This document shows, piece after piece, positions 11,910 to 21,672 of a stretch of DNA of 64,000 bases. This DNA comes from Hofstenia miamia. Lineage: Eukaryota; Xenacoelomorpha; Acoela. The notes under the pieces were generated by a model, which saw only the letters and a list, made by a program, of their open reading frames with translations, was not told the origin of the DNA and did no database searches. How positions within the stretch are numbered: position 1 is the stretch's first letter; each line of letters begins with the position of its first letter. Position numbers and translations under genes: made by a program. The DNA lies in contig SCFE01000052.1 in NCBI GenBank assembly GCA_004352715.1, forward strand, positions 1,057,113-1,121,112, read 5' to 3'.

Positions 11910-12903
11910 AATGGGGCACTATCAGTCAAACCTGGGAGTTGAGGTTAGTTAAAGTTCCACCTATCGATATCGGGATCGGTAATTTCAGCACAATGGCTTC
12001 GAGCTCAATATAATCAATGTCATCCTTCTCTAGGAAGGAAAATTTCATGGACTCCATTGTTTTTGTAGGCTGTCTTGATAGAAACTTGATTTCATAGTTA
12101 TTGCTTTCCTTATTTAGGTCCAAAATGACACATGCAAAATGTTTGCCAACTCTTTTTGATTTGTATGCAACCAATACGAAATTGCCTACTTCTACAGTCA
12201 AATCTTCATTTGTAGAAAATTCTTCTTATCTGACTTCCGATTCATCAATTGTGAGAACTTCAGCTAAATCTTCTTCAGAACTGGTATCAATTTCTGGTTC
12301 TTTTTGCCTCTGCCTCTTTAATGATGTTTTTTTTGTTTCTTTGTCTGTTGTTAATATCATTTATTAGTTGCTGTTTTATCGGGGTATCTGTGATCAAGAC
12401 TTAATTACTATTAATAATTCATATAGAACACAAAGAAATAAAATTTAACGAATTTTAAACAACCATTTTTACCAGAAAATATTTGGGGCGGATTGGGACA
12501 CTGTCCCAGTGCTCCCCAATCAAGATAGCCCACTGCGCTCCAACAGCAATATTCTAGAAAAACCAATTACACGTGGTTAACTATGGAAATTTTATAGTAT
12601 AAAATATAGTAAATAATAACATACCTGTTAGTATTTTATGTATAATTAATTCAAAAGTTTGTTATTTAAAGTAAATTGCTAGGTGAAAAACTCTTTGCTC
12701 TAATAAATTACTAGTAGAGTAAGAAACAGATAATTTGAATTGTACATCAAACCGCTGAGGCAATTCTCTTGAAACTAACACAGTTTATCGAGATAAGGCA
12801 TAAAAACATTCTTATGACGTCACTGACAAGATGTTGCCAATTAGCTTTAAAAAAAGTCAACTGTCCCACTGTGCCCCATGTCCCAGTGCTCCCACTCTTC
12901 CCT
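11910..12903 (-). mobile_element. pogo/Tigger-like transposon relic (transposase C-terminal tail)
   Basis: The - strand from about 12360 to 11926 encodes an acidic linker (SSEED) and then, after one in-frame stop near 12233, VEVGNFVLVAYKSKRVGKH, IKFLSRQP, FSFLEKDDIDYIEL and KLPIPISIGGT. I associate this VGDFVLV...FLRR...LPxPxxxGGT pattern with the tails of arthropod and cnidarian pogo-like (DDE_1) transposases. GC-rich, G/C-block terminal-type sequence lies at 12861-12903, ending CTTCCC next to TA, and at 12486-12540. The catalytic domain is absent. Confidence 0.4.
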
Positions 12904-13186
12904 AGTTACTGTATCCAAATTTGTCAGTTCATATAAGTACATGTTCTATTTTTTTAACTCGATTTTTCAACCACTTTCGTATTAGCCAAAACTATCATTT
13001 TAATTACATGTTGTCTAGTACTATTTAATTGTCTGTTACAACATACCTATTATGATTAATACAATTAAAAAAGTCTTTATGTTTTACTGTATATACATTA
13101 CATGTAAAATGTTCAGTAAATATTAACACATAATACCTAAGTACCGGTTAACTATTGTATTAAAATTGCAAATAATGCATTAAAGA

Positions 13187-13293
13187 TATTACTACTCGCT
13201 ATAACGAATTTCGCTATAGCGTACTTTTTTGGCTGGTCCCTTCAAGTACGTTTTAGAGAGATTTTACTATATATATATATATATATATATATA
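13187..13293. mobile_element. Terminal sequence of a pogo-like element running into a (TA)n tract and gap
   Basis: The sequence around 13193-13270 contains CGCTATAACGAATTTCGC, then GGCTGGTCCC, then ACGTTTTAGAGAGATTTTAC. The layout 'cell of TATAGCG palindrome, GGNCC box, AGAGAG' is characteristic of pogo/Tigger terminal inverted repeats. It is followed by (TA)n at 13269-13293 and then N. Confidence 0.35.
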
Positions 13294-13379
13294 NNNNNNN
13301 NNNNNNNNNNNNNNNNNNNNNNNNNNNNNNNNNNNNNNNNNNNNNNNNNNNNNNNNNNNNNNNNNNNNNNNNNNNNNNN
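13294..13379. other. Assembly gap (86 N) after a (TA)n microsatellite
   Basis: 86 N following (TA)12. Three of the long gaps in the window abut (TA)n, indicating that assembly broke in this microsatellite type. Confidence 0.99.
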
Positions 13380-13606
13380 TTAATTGCTTATTTCATGTTT
13401 TGCGTCAGGTTGAATTGTGTTATTTAGTCATTCAATTTTATTATTATTTAAACCATACGCTTAGATTTGGAGTTAGAGATAAAGATTTTTAAATTAGGAC
13501 GAAGTTGCAGTAACCTGATAATAGTGGGATAGATCTACATCCAAAACCCTAACAACATAATCTCTAAATAAATAATTAACAACAAATTAAAGATTGTGTT
13601 TTTCAC

Positions 13607-13708
13607 CTACGCCGGTTCATGACGACGACGCCGGCCAAAAATGGAGTACATGACGCCGCAAACTAATACAGGAACGGCGAGGAGCTCTAATATATCCGAT
13701 ATAACCAT
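13607..13708 (-). CDS. Candidate small membrane protein (33 aa)
   Basis: On the - strand ATG at 13708 opens 33 codons ending in TAG at 13607-13609. The peptide starts MVISDILELLAVPVLVCGV and ends with IFG, a cluster RRRRH and EPA, i.e. one hydrophobic segment (about residues 3-24) followed by a basic tail, the layout of a single-pass or tail-anchored small protein. The segment is near 50% GC, while its surroundings are under 30%, which argues for coding constraint or for a foreign insert. No family recognised. It could instead be part of an exon or a transposon remnant. No splice acceptor sits close upstream. Confidence 0.35.
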   Translation of the reverse strand: MVISDILELLAVPVLVCGVMYSIFGRRRRHEPA

Positions 13709-14878
13709 AAGTGTGAAAATATTAGGCATAATTCAAAATTTGGCAAATCTTTTGGTCGGATATCAAATTTAGAATTGCTGATTCAACAGACGCATAAAAA
13801 CTCATTTTGACTAAGAATAGTTTTAGAAACTGTATAATATTCAGCTCAAACACTATTAGCAAACATGAATAAAATTTTTTGTTATGTCAATGTCTGCTTA
13901 AATGAGAAGAAATAAAGCATTTTAAGTTAAAAGAAGCTATATACCGATATATTACCTCTATTTTAACTAATTTTCCATGGTTTCTGATTATGGCGAAACC
14001 TGATTAAACGACTAATCTCACTACGTTCAAGTCCACCGTAAAAATGCGACAGTTACGTTAATTTAATTCCTCAATGTCTTTTCAATACAAACGCCTATTA
14101 AAATCACTCCTCTTTTGGAGTACTTTGACACTGTGAATCAGTAAGTTTCTGTATATTAGCACAATTTTGTAATGTAATTCTAATTTCTATGTTATAATTT
14201 AACCTAAAGATTACCGTTAATACTCTAATTTAATATTCAATCTTTAATCCACTTATTTGAATAGTTTTAATATCTAAATGACTAAACCAACAGCAAAATT
14301 TAACTACCAGAATACCTCAACGCTCCAAAAAAATATGCATTAGAATTTTACAATTCCTCAAGAACCGCCAATGTTTATTTAAGTTAGCCAATTCTGAAAA
14401 TTGAAATTTAAATATTGAATCTTTTGTTATAGTTTTAGCCCTGAGCAACACTGGCAATTCTTACAATTTGGGATGTCTTCTATAAAAACTTTTAAAATAG
14501 GCTTCTAAATTGACTAAATAATGACAGTGCTTTGTAATTCCGGCGAAGTCATGATTTAGAATGGATGGTAATGAACTTAAGAGAGGCCCAACGTGTAGAC
14601 CCAAATCCGGCCTAAAAACATAAAAGTGTTGCATTTAAACAAATATCATTGTAGTCCATATTTATGAACCTTACCAAAAACATTTTTTTGGCTTGTTATG
14701 CCAATTTTGGTTAGGTAAAAAATTCCTAATAAGCTCTCCTCTCTGAAATCAAAAAACCTAATGTACATTATATATTTCAACACGTTGTTTGTAAGTTCTA
14801 TTATATATTTACTGCATTTGCTCTGATTTGCTTGCATAGTTGTGAAATAATCATGTCAGATTTTTTAAATTTCAACCT

Positions 14879-14918
14879 AGGCACAACCCATATCGATCTC
14901 TGGACTCGAGTTGTGCCT
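14879..14918. repeat. 9-bp perfect inverted repeat
   Basis: AGGCACAAC at 14879-14887 and GTTGTGCCT at 14910-14918 form a hairpin with a 22-bp loop. The same pair is present in the duplicate near 63500-63540. No function is evident. Confidence 0.5.
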
Positions 14919-15694
14919 GAAGACTCGGATTCGAAATGCAAAACATCGAGGTGCAGGATACTATCCCATTAAAAAAATATTGGTTGGAATCTCCACATCG
15001 TGTATATTACTAAGATCGCACTAAATCTAACCTATGTAGCCTGATTTTTTTCTCATTGCATAATTCTAAGAATTAGTACATAAATGTATTAAATTTTACT
15101 CTTTTTTTCAAAAATTTTACCAAAAAAATATTTATTTACATCGACAGCTGTAAGCAAAAGATTTCTAGACAGCACATCACTTGTCAATTATATGTCAGTA
15201 TGACCCACTACAATGGCAAATAACGTCCATTTCGATTATAAAAACACAATTGCTCAAAACATTAACACAATTACAATTTAAAAAATGAATATATAGATTA
15301 GAAATGTGTGAATATATTATGGATTGATATTTTGATTCGATATATAGTTTTTTGAAAATAAATAAAAAATACTTATGCTAATAAACTATTTTAGTAGATC
15401 ATTATGGAATTGTAAATACCGAATACTCTAGTAATCAATGGGGAATTAAGCTGGCTGTATTTGCATGCAGGTTGCGAGACAAATAACGTGACGAAGACCT
15501 CCAGAAACTTAAAATACTTCAAATGTAGACCCTTAAATATATATTACAATTTTGGAAATTAACTTTTTTTTAATAATAATAATTATTTATTTAATTCTTT
15601 TGTTTTTTTACAAATCAAATAATTAACACTTATGAAGAACTAACTTGTGCTGTTTTTCTACAGAATATTTTTTTAATGGAAAAAACAATATTAG

Positions 15695-15757
15695 AAAACC
15701 GAAAAGAAGGTCGTTGATCCCGCCACGCTTTCGGATGATACACTAGCTCCGGCATAG
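15695..15757 (+). CDS. Candidate 3'-terminal coding exon with poly(A) signal
   Basis: After an acceptor CAATATTAG (ends 15694) a phase-0 exon of 20 codons plus stop reads KTEKKVVDPATLSDDTLAPA and ends TAG at 15755-15757. A canonical AATAAA follows at 15769-15774. GC content is about 50%, well above its surroundings. The peptide looks like a real C-terminus, but I do not recognise the protein and could not find a convincing upstream exon. The inverted duplicate holds the same exon at 62720-62658 with its poly(A) signal. Confidence 0.4.
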   Translation, partial: KTEKKVVDPATLSDDTLAPA

Positions 15758-16127
15758 CACTGGCCAAAAATAAACTGGTGGGTCATTACGTTCTTATTCC
15801 TCTAACATATTATTGAAGTTTTGTTATTGATATATTTTGCAAATGATTCTTAATTTTTTAGAATTATTTGTAATTAGCGAGAGAAATTTAAATGTAACTT
15901 TCAAGAGTTCGAGGATTTAGATTTTTAATATTTATAGGAAATGCCTGCTTTACATTTGTTAAATTGTGTAATGATTTTAAAATATTAATGAATTTCACAA
16001 GTAATTATTAACAACAAATATGCATGCATGTATGAAATGTTTCAAATACACTGCACAAAATATTTAGTTTGCAAATAGAAAATCACCGTTAACTGTACAC
16101 TCACCTTTCTACAAGTGTATATTTGAG

Positions 16128-16142
16128 ATGCCACGCTGGAGA
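16128..16142 (+). pseudogene. Truncated first exon of SDR paralogue 2 (5 codons, cut by MITE)
   Basis: ATGCCACGCTGGAGA encodes MPRWR and matches the first five codons (MPSWR) of the intact exon at 62287-62168 (-); the 60 bp upstream are almost identical between the two places. From 16143 the sequence becomes MITE-internal sequence (TTTGTTTGCA...), so the TGASSGIG part is missing. It lies 2.6 kb upstream of exon 2 of the second SDR gene on the same strand, exactly where exon 1 of that gene should be. Confidence 0.75.
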
Positions 16143-16736
16143 TTTGTTTGCAAGACTGAACTTTTAGAATTCGATGAACTAATACTTTCTACATAAAGTA
16201 GGTTAAATATGAAAAAAATAGAAAAAATAAAAAAACTATCAAAATAACAAACATGAAAATAGCAAATATATTGTTCAATTCATATTCTATGTATTTTTTA
16301 ATTAGGTATGTAGAAAGTACGAACACGATGTCAATCGCACTCAAACGCTGTTCCTCAGTTATCGCTTGAAAGACTGCGGGAATTTTCTCCTTGAGATCAT
16401 GGATGTTCTCCGGTTGTGTCTAATAAACGAGGTACTTCAAGTGACCCCATTGCCAAAAATCAGACGCCGTCAAGTCAAATCAATACAGTGCACGGGCTAT
16501 GGTAATGCGCAAGTGTAATAGCAAGTAGACAAAATTGATAAATAGAAAGTGTTCCAAAACGTACCTTTAAATTGAGAGTTCATAGTGACAGCATTCGTTC
16601 ATCGATTGCAAAAATTCAAACTGCAAACAAAATTGCATATTCAATAGATGTTTTGATGAAAGTTTTGTGGAAAGTATCAACACCGTTTCAAAATGAGAGC
16701 CAATTAAAACCCTTAGACTACTTCTTCAACACCCTT
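16143..16736 (+). mobile_element. Mariner-derived MITE, 5'-truncated copy A
   Basis: Same sequence as the full copies at 16867-17569 and 61852-61150 but lacking the outer ~110 bp of one end. Ends with the inverted-repeat terminus CTTCTTCAACACCCTT followed by TA. The 16739-16820 flank that follows is repeated after copy B, so MITE plus flank forms an 833-bp tandem duplication. Confidence 0.8.
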
Positions 16737-16817
16737 TATATATATATATCCACTCGTGGGACAAAATTGGTCGAGGTTTGTCAAAAATTGTACCTGTATT
16801 TTTTGTTTTGTGTTAAC

Positions 16818-16854
<37 letters not shown>

Positions 16855-16866
16855 CATACATACATA

Positions 16867-17569
16867 CAGGGCGTCCTAGAAGAAGTGTAAGGGTTTTAAT
16901 TGGCCCTCATTTTGGAACGGTGTTGATAATTTCCACAAAACTTTCCTCAAATAATGTATTAAATATTGCATTTTGTTTGCAATTTGAATTTTTGAATTCG
17001 ATGAACTAATACCTTTCAACATAAAAGTAGGTTAAATATGAAAAAAATAGAAAAAAATAAAAAAACTATCAAAATTACAAACACCTGAAAATAGCAAATG
17101 AGAATGTTCAAGTCACTATTCAATGTGTTTTTCTTGGTTTTGGAGGCAAAGACGAACACGATGTCAATCGCACTCAAACGCTGTTCCTCAGTTATCGCTT
17201 GAAAGACTGCGGGAATTTTCTCCTTGAGATCATGGATGTTCTCCGGTTGTGTCTAATAAACGAGGTACTTCAAGTGACCCCATTGCCAAAAATCAGACGC
17301 CGTCAAGTCAAATCAATACAGTGCACGGGCTATGGTAATGCGCAAGTGTAATAGCAAGTAGACAAAATTGATAAATAGAAAGTGTTCCAAAACGTACCTT
17401 TAAATTGAGAGTTCATAGTGACAGCATTCGTTCATCGATTGCAAAAATTCAAACTGCAAACAAAATTGCATATTCAATAGATGTTTTGATGAAAGTTTTG
17501 TGGAAAGTATCAACACCGTTTCAAAATGAGAGCCAATTAAAACCCTTAGACTACTTCTTCAACACCCTT
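16867..17569 (+). mobile_element. Mariner-derived MITE, complete copy B (703 bp)
   Basis: Bounded by TA on both sides, in (TA)n(CATA)n sequence. Left end CAGGGCGTCCTAGAAGAAG and right end (reverse complement) AAGGGTGTTGAAGAAG are imperfect TIRs, continued inward by the shared words AAGGGTTTTAATTGG and CGGTGTTGATA, about 150 bp in all. The reverse strand of the interior holds the C-terminal piece of a mariner-type transposase (see copy C). The 145-codon open frame over copy A is antisense and not a gene. Confidence 0.85.
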
Positions 17570-17846
17570 TATATATATATATCCACTCGTGGGACAAAAT
17601 TGGTCGAGGTTTGTCAAAAATTGTACCTGTATTTTTTGTTTTGTGTTAACATTTTGCCGATTTTATAGTCTTTACAGTAGTGCAGCAATAATTCTGTTCC
17701 ACTCGTTTAAAACGGTGGAGAAAAGAAAACAAATAATTGAAGAAGGAAAGGCTTAGACATTTTGTGATTCTTCGAATAAGGGTGAACCAGGCTTTATATT
17801 TGTTAGTCCATTCGCATGTAATGATTATTGACGCGTCCTGTTCCGC

Positions 17847-18748
17847 AGTAATAAACTACAGTCAACATGCAGAACAAATTATATTCTAGTTTTAGTTGTC
17901 AAAACTGCATTCAAATTATATTAACCTTATATACATCCAAGGTCAATTAGAAATTATACTAAATTTGTTAAGCTATTGAAATTCAACTCTTGAAATGTAT
18001 TTTTGCTTAAGTAAATTATATCTTCTTTGCAATCAAGCCTGTCATAACGACCGAACTGGTATACAAAATGAGCAATCAAAATTTTCCAGGACGTTAAGCA
18101 TTTTGTAAAAATAACCGTATATTATAATCTTAAAATTGATGCTTACAATGTAAAATAAATCATTAAGCTTAAGCTTCATGTTTCCACTATGTAATTGTTT
18201 TCGCATGGCATGTCCCTTCTTCTGTTTTGACTTTTTTCAAACTCCTTCATTTTATTATTATATTTGCTTATAATATGCAAAAACTTGTCCTAAAATCGCC
18301 TGCTAATATTAGGTTACAAAATAGTCACGCCCCTAATGCATGCTCTCTGCTTCGATCAGTTGGGCATCAGGCAGTGGCTAAGCAACCCTGTCAATTTCCC
18401 CTACCGGTACCTGCAAATGAAAAGGTAAACAGCAGCGACAGTATATGTAAAAGGCAACGCGAAATAACAATTTGTTGTCTACTATGCATAATTTGGGTTG
18501 AGTTCCAAACTTAAATACTGGATTTAATGCATCAAATGTGAAAACTAGGCCAATTAACATGCTGTCAATATGAACTATAGCGTCACTGTTCTATTTGTGA
18601 TTTGTGTCAGTTTTCTATCTCACCTGAACTCTGAGCAATGCTTCGTCAAAGTTGTTACATGTATGTAAACTCTTCAAATTCGCCTTGCTTTACTATACTG
18701 AATTTGCTTTAAGCAATTCTTTCAATGAAATTGATGAGAGTTTCCTAG
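17847..18748 (+). other. Intron / upstream region of SDR paralogue 2
   Basis: Between the broken exon 1 and exon 2. A somewhat GC-richer patch at 18320-18440 contains an open frame (18227-18514) with no recognisable domain. Nothing else is seen. Confidence 0.4.
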
Positions 18749-21044
18749 GTAATAATGGCATGCAGAAACGTAGAAAAAGCGGAACAGATCAAGAAGGATA
18801 TTATTGAAAAAAGCGATGTCAGTATTTCAGATGATCTTTTAGTGGTAAAATGCTTGGAACTCAAATCGAAACAAAGTATCAAACAATTTTCCGATGATAT
18901 TCATCAAAGTGTGGATAAAATTCATCTTTTAATAAATAATGCAGGTTAGGTTTTCCTACGAATCATATTTTTAAGTAGTTGATCTTCATATAAAATACAT
19001 GAATTTCCTCTTACATTGAAAAGATTTATATCGTAAGCACGTAAAAAGAATGAACACTTATACTGTTGAATATCCTACAATCAGCATACATCAGCATTGC
19101 ATCCAGTCGGATTTTAAAGATAAAGATAAAATAGTTTTCTTTATCTTGGCATCGTCTTCTGCTGATGCCTCAACATTTAGTAGCCAGCTGATGGGAATTC
19201 CACAAAGCTCTAGCTTCTATTATGATCCATTCAGAAGCTTTCCTGATTAACAAGAAACTTAATAATACAATACTTGTCATGAACACTCTTGAAAATCTTA
19301 TTTTTTAGGTACTTAGTTGATTTTTGGTAGAGTTCAGTCATATTAATATTAGAAATACGTTCCAATCACCTTGGATGTATTCAACATCTTATTTCGATTA
19401 GTAAAAATATAAAAATATTATCCTCTACGGTGTCCACGTTTATTTTTAAAAGGATGTATGCAGCTAGGATCCATTTGATGAAATTTGAAATGTAGCATTG
19501 TGTAGATGTAGAAATATATTTTCCTAGATTGATTTTGAATATTTTAGGTCTTATCAATAACGAAAGATGTCTTTCTGATGATGGCTTCGAGATGACCTTT
19601 GCAGTAAATCATTTAGGACATTTTTATCTAACTTTTTTACTCATGGATATTCTTCAAAATTCAGGTGACGACGTCAGAGTTATCAATGTCAGTTCAGAGT
19701 ATGTGAATATATGTTGAAGATGCATGTACAAATTCTAAACCAATTGTTTTAGAGCGTACAAAATGGGAACAATCATTTGCGACGATTTGAATTTAGAGAA
19801 ACGTAATTATAGCGCTTTCAGAGCATATTCACACAGCAAACTTGCTAATGTTCTATTTACAAAGCAACTGGTAGCAAACTACGCTGAAAATGCTAATATA
19901 CGATTTTATGTGCTTCATCCTGGCGCCGTGCATACTGATATTAATAGAGATTTCAAATTTATCAGAGTAAGTCTTATCTTAACGGGTTGCTATGAATAAT
20001 CTCATGACTTTGACTTAAGCTGCCAAGGAATTTATAAACCCTTTAAGGTTTCTTGAAAAAAATAAACGTTTACAACTCTTCAACTAATGAAGACATTCAA
20101 AATCTGAAAACACCACAAAATTGAGGTGTGTTTCCCTTCTTATTGTTCCTTTGAGATTGACTCTTCGTAAGACTCCCTGCAATGGGATTGAGAGGTCTTT
20201 CTACATAAAAAACATTTAGAGTACTTGTTGATCCAATGGAGTTTAGATTTCCTGATTATCTGAGCATTAGGAATTGAGAATTGAAAACTTTTCAGAGAAA
20301 CATACATGTTTGTAATCTTTTCAAACTATTCAGGCACATAACTTTACTACAAATTGTAGAGGTTACATGCATACGCGTTCAAAATGGGGAAGCTGTTTGT
20401 CCTAAAAGGTTAATACGCATTTCTTGAACATTTCAAATAAACTTGATGCGGTTATTGTACTTTTTGTAAATTTACTGAATCCTATATGCTGATTTTGGTA
20501 CATTCAATGAAATGCAAAAATTGTACTTTATATAATTTTACTTTCGCCAAATTCCTCACGACTACTAGTTTAAGTAACATGAAACCTGACTAACTTAAAT
20601 TTTAGTATAAAACCACTACTGCACAATGTTTCTAGTAGTTGAATAAAAACTGTTATGCCAGAAAATCTAATTTAATTAAAAAATATTTTAAAAAATGATA
20701 TAAGAAGTAAGCAAAGTGCTATTTTTTAGTTTTCCAAGAATTACTTTATAATAATTTGTTGAAAAAACAAGCAGATAAGTTAGGAAATTATATTTTTATA
20801 AATTAAAAATATTTAGTCATTGGTTACTACATTTAAATTCATGTTGAAATCCGCAGAGAGAGGATCTTACACCACACTCTATTGTGCCCTAAGCAAAGAT
20901 CCCTTAACCAATGGGGCTTACTTCCAAAGTTGTAAAGAAGTTAGGCTTAAAGCACGTGGTCTAGACATGGCTGTCGCAAAGAACCTTTGGGAAGCTTCAT
21001 GTGAAATGCTAGAAATTGATTGGATGAATTCAAAAACACAATAG
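18749..21044 (+). CDS. Short-chain dehydrogenase/reductase, RDH-like, paralogue 2
   Basis: Four coding exons: 18749-18944, 19548-19698, 19753-19966 and 20817-21044 (stop TAG); the first three have exactly the same lengths (196, 151, 214) as in paralogue 1. Introns are GT..AG; the second is only 54 bp. Motifs: ACRN at the second beta strand, NNAG (active-site Asn region), NHLGHF, VSS (catalytic Ser), AYSHSK (catalytic Tyr and Lys) and HPGAVHT. The missing exon 1 with TGASSGIG is at 62287-62168 (-); adding it in phase 0 gives 302 aa, a normal length with Tyr about 181 and Lys about 185. Expected role: NAD(P)H-dependent retinol/steroid/lipid carbonyl oxidoreductase, probably ER-membrane-associated by family; substrate cannot be told. 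AATAAA at 21080-21085. All catalytic residues are intact, so this looks functional if exon 1 is really linked. Confidence 0.9.
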
Positions 21045-21482
21045 TTTATGCATTTGATATTTCATTATGTCAATACATAAATAAAGTCCAGACTAATTGC
21101 TCAAAATTTAATGATTGTGTTATACATAGGAGTGTCCAATTAAACTTACATTTAATATCACCGAACTGAAATTGACAATAAGGCCTAATTTTTGCTTGCA
21201 ATATTTAGGTGAAACTATAAACTTTGAACATTTAATGTGATGTCGTGATTCTATTTGTCTGTAAATATGTTTTAACTCTTCAAACGGATTAAAAAAATTT
21301 ATATATATTTTTATATTATAAGAGATTTAATTGTAATGTTATTTCTTCAACAGCTTATTTCAGTTGTGAGTGAAACCATAACCACGAAAAATTTAACAAA
21401 AAGCAAGATTAGAAAATTTCATTTAAATTTATTAAAAATCTGTGTGATTTGCAAACTTCCCAAAAGTCTGTTGGGTTATTGC

Positions 21483-21672
21483 ATGGAGTTCTGCTATTGT
21501 ACATGGAGGCGAAGCGCTTTCCGGAGAAGGCTATATTGTATTCCGTGCAGAAAATTTGTGCCGCACAAAATCTGATCGACGAAAGATGACAGCCAATTAA
21601 ATTAATTTAATGGCCTTCTTCGGGAAGGAAGTAAATGCCGCTTCGCCTCCATGTATAATAGCAGAACTCCAT
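21483..21672. mobile_element. MITE with 34-bp TIRs and 9-bp target duplication (MULE-like)
   Basis: Left arm 21483-21516 begins ATGGAGTTCTGCTATTGTAC and ends GAGGCGAAGCG; the right arm 21639-21672 is its reverse complement with one mismatch. The element is 190 bp and is flanked by a perfect direct repeat GGTTATTGC (21474-21482 and 21673-21681). A 9-bp target duplication with long TIRs points to the Mutator superfamily; an alternative reading with a TIR one base longer gives 7 bp. No coding capacity. Confidence 0.85.

Larger units (their letters stand above)
14419..17846 (+). repeat. Inverted segmental duplication, copy 1 (partner 60873-64000)
   Basis: Reverse complement of 60873-64000 except for small indels and the MITE region. 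The left limit is set by the end of the window (14419 pairs with 64000), the right limit by the 1000-N gap (17846 pairs with 60873). The 63-codon frame at 14646-14837 (-) and its twin at 63578-63769 (+) are identical only because of this duplication. This copy lacks about 0.5 kb (rest of SDR exon 1, start of its intron) and has an extra, tandemly repeated MITE plus flank. Confidence 0.9.

Noticed and set aside
14646-14837. 63-codon frame identical to 63578-63769
   Set aside because: Conservation is explained by the inverted segmental duplication; neighbouring non-coding sequence is equally conserved and no domain is visible.
16572-17668. Repeated 87- and 145-codon frames starting MRVHSDSIRSSIAK (also 61314-61051)
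   Set aside because: These are antisense to the transposase remnant inside the MITE and end in its TIR and a (TA)n tract; identity among copies comes from duplication, not coding constraint.
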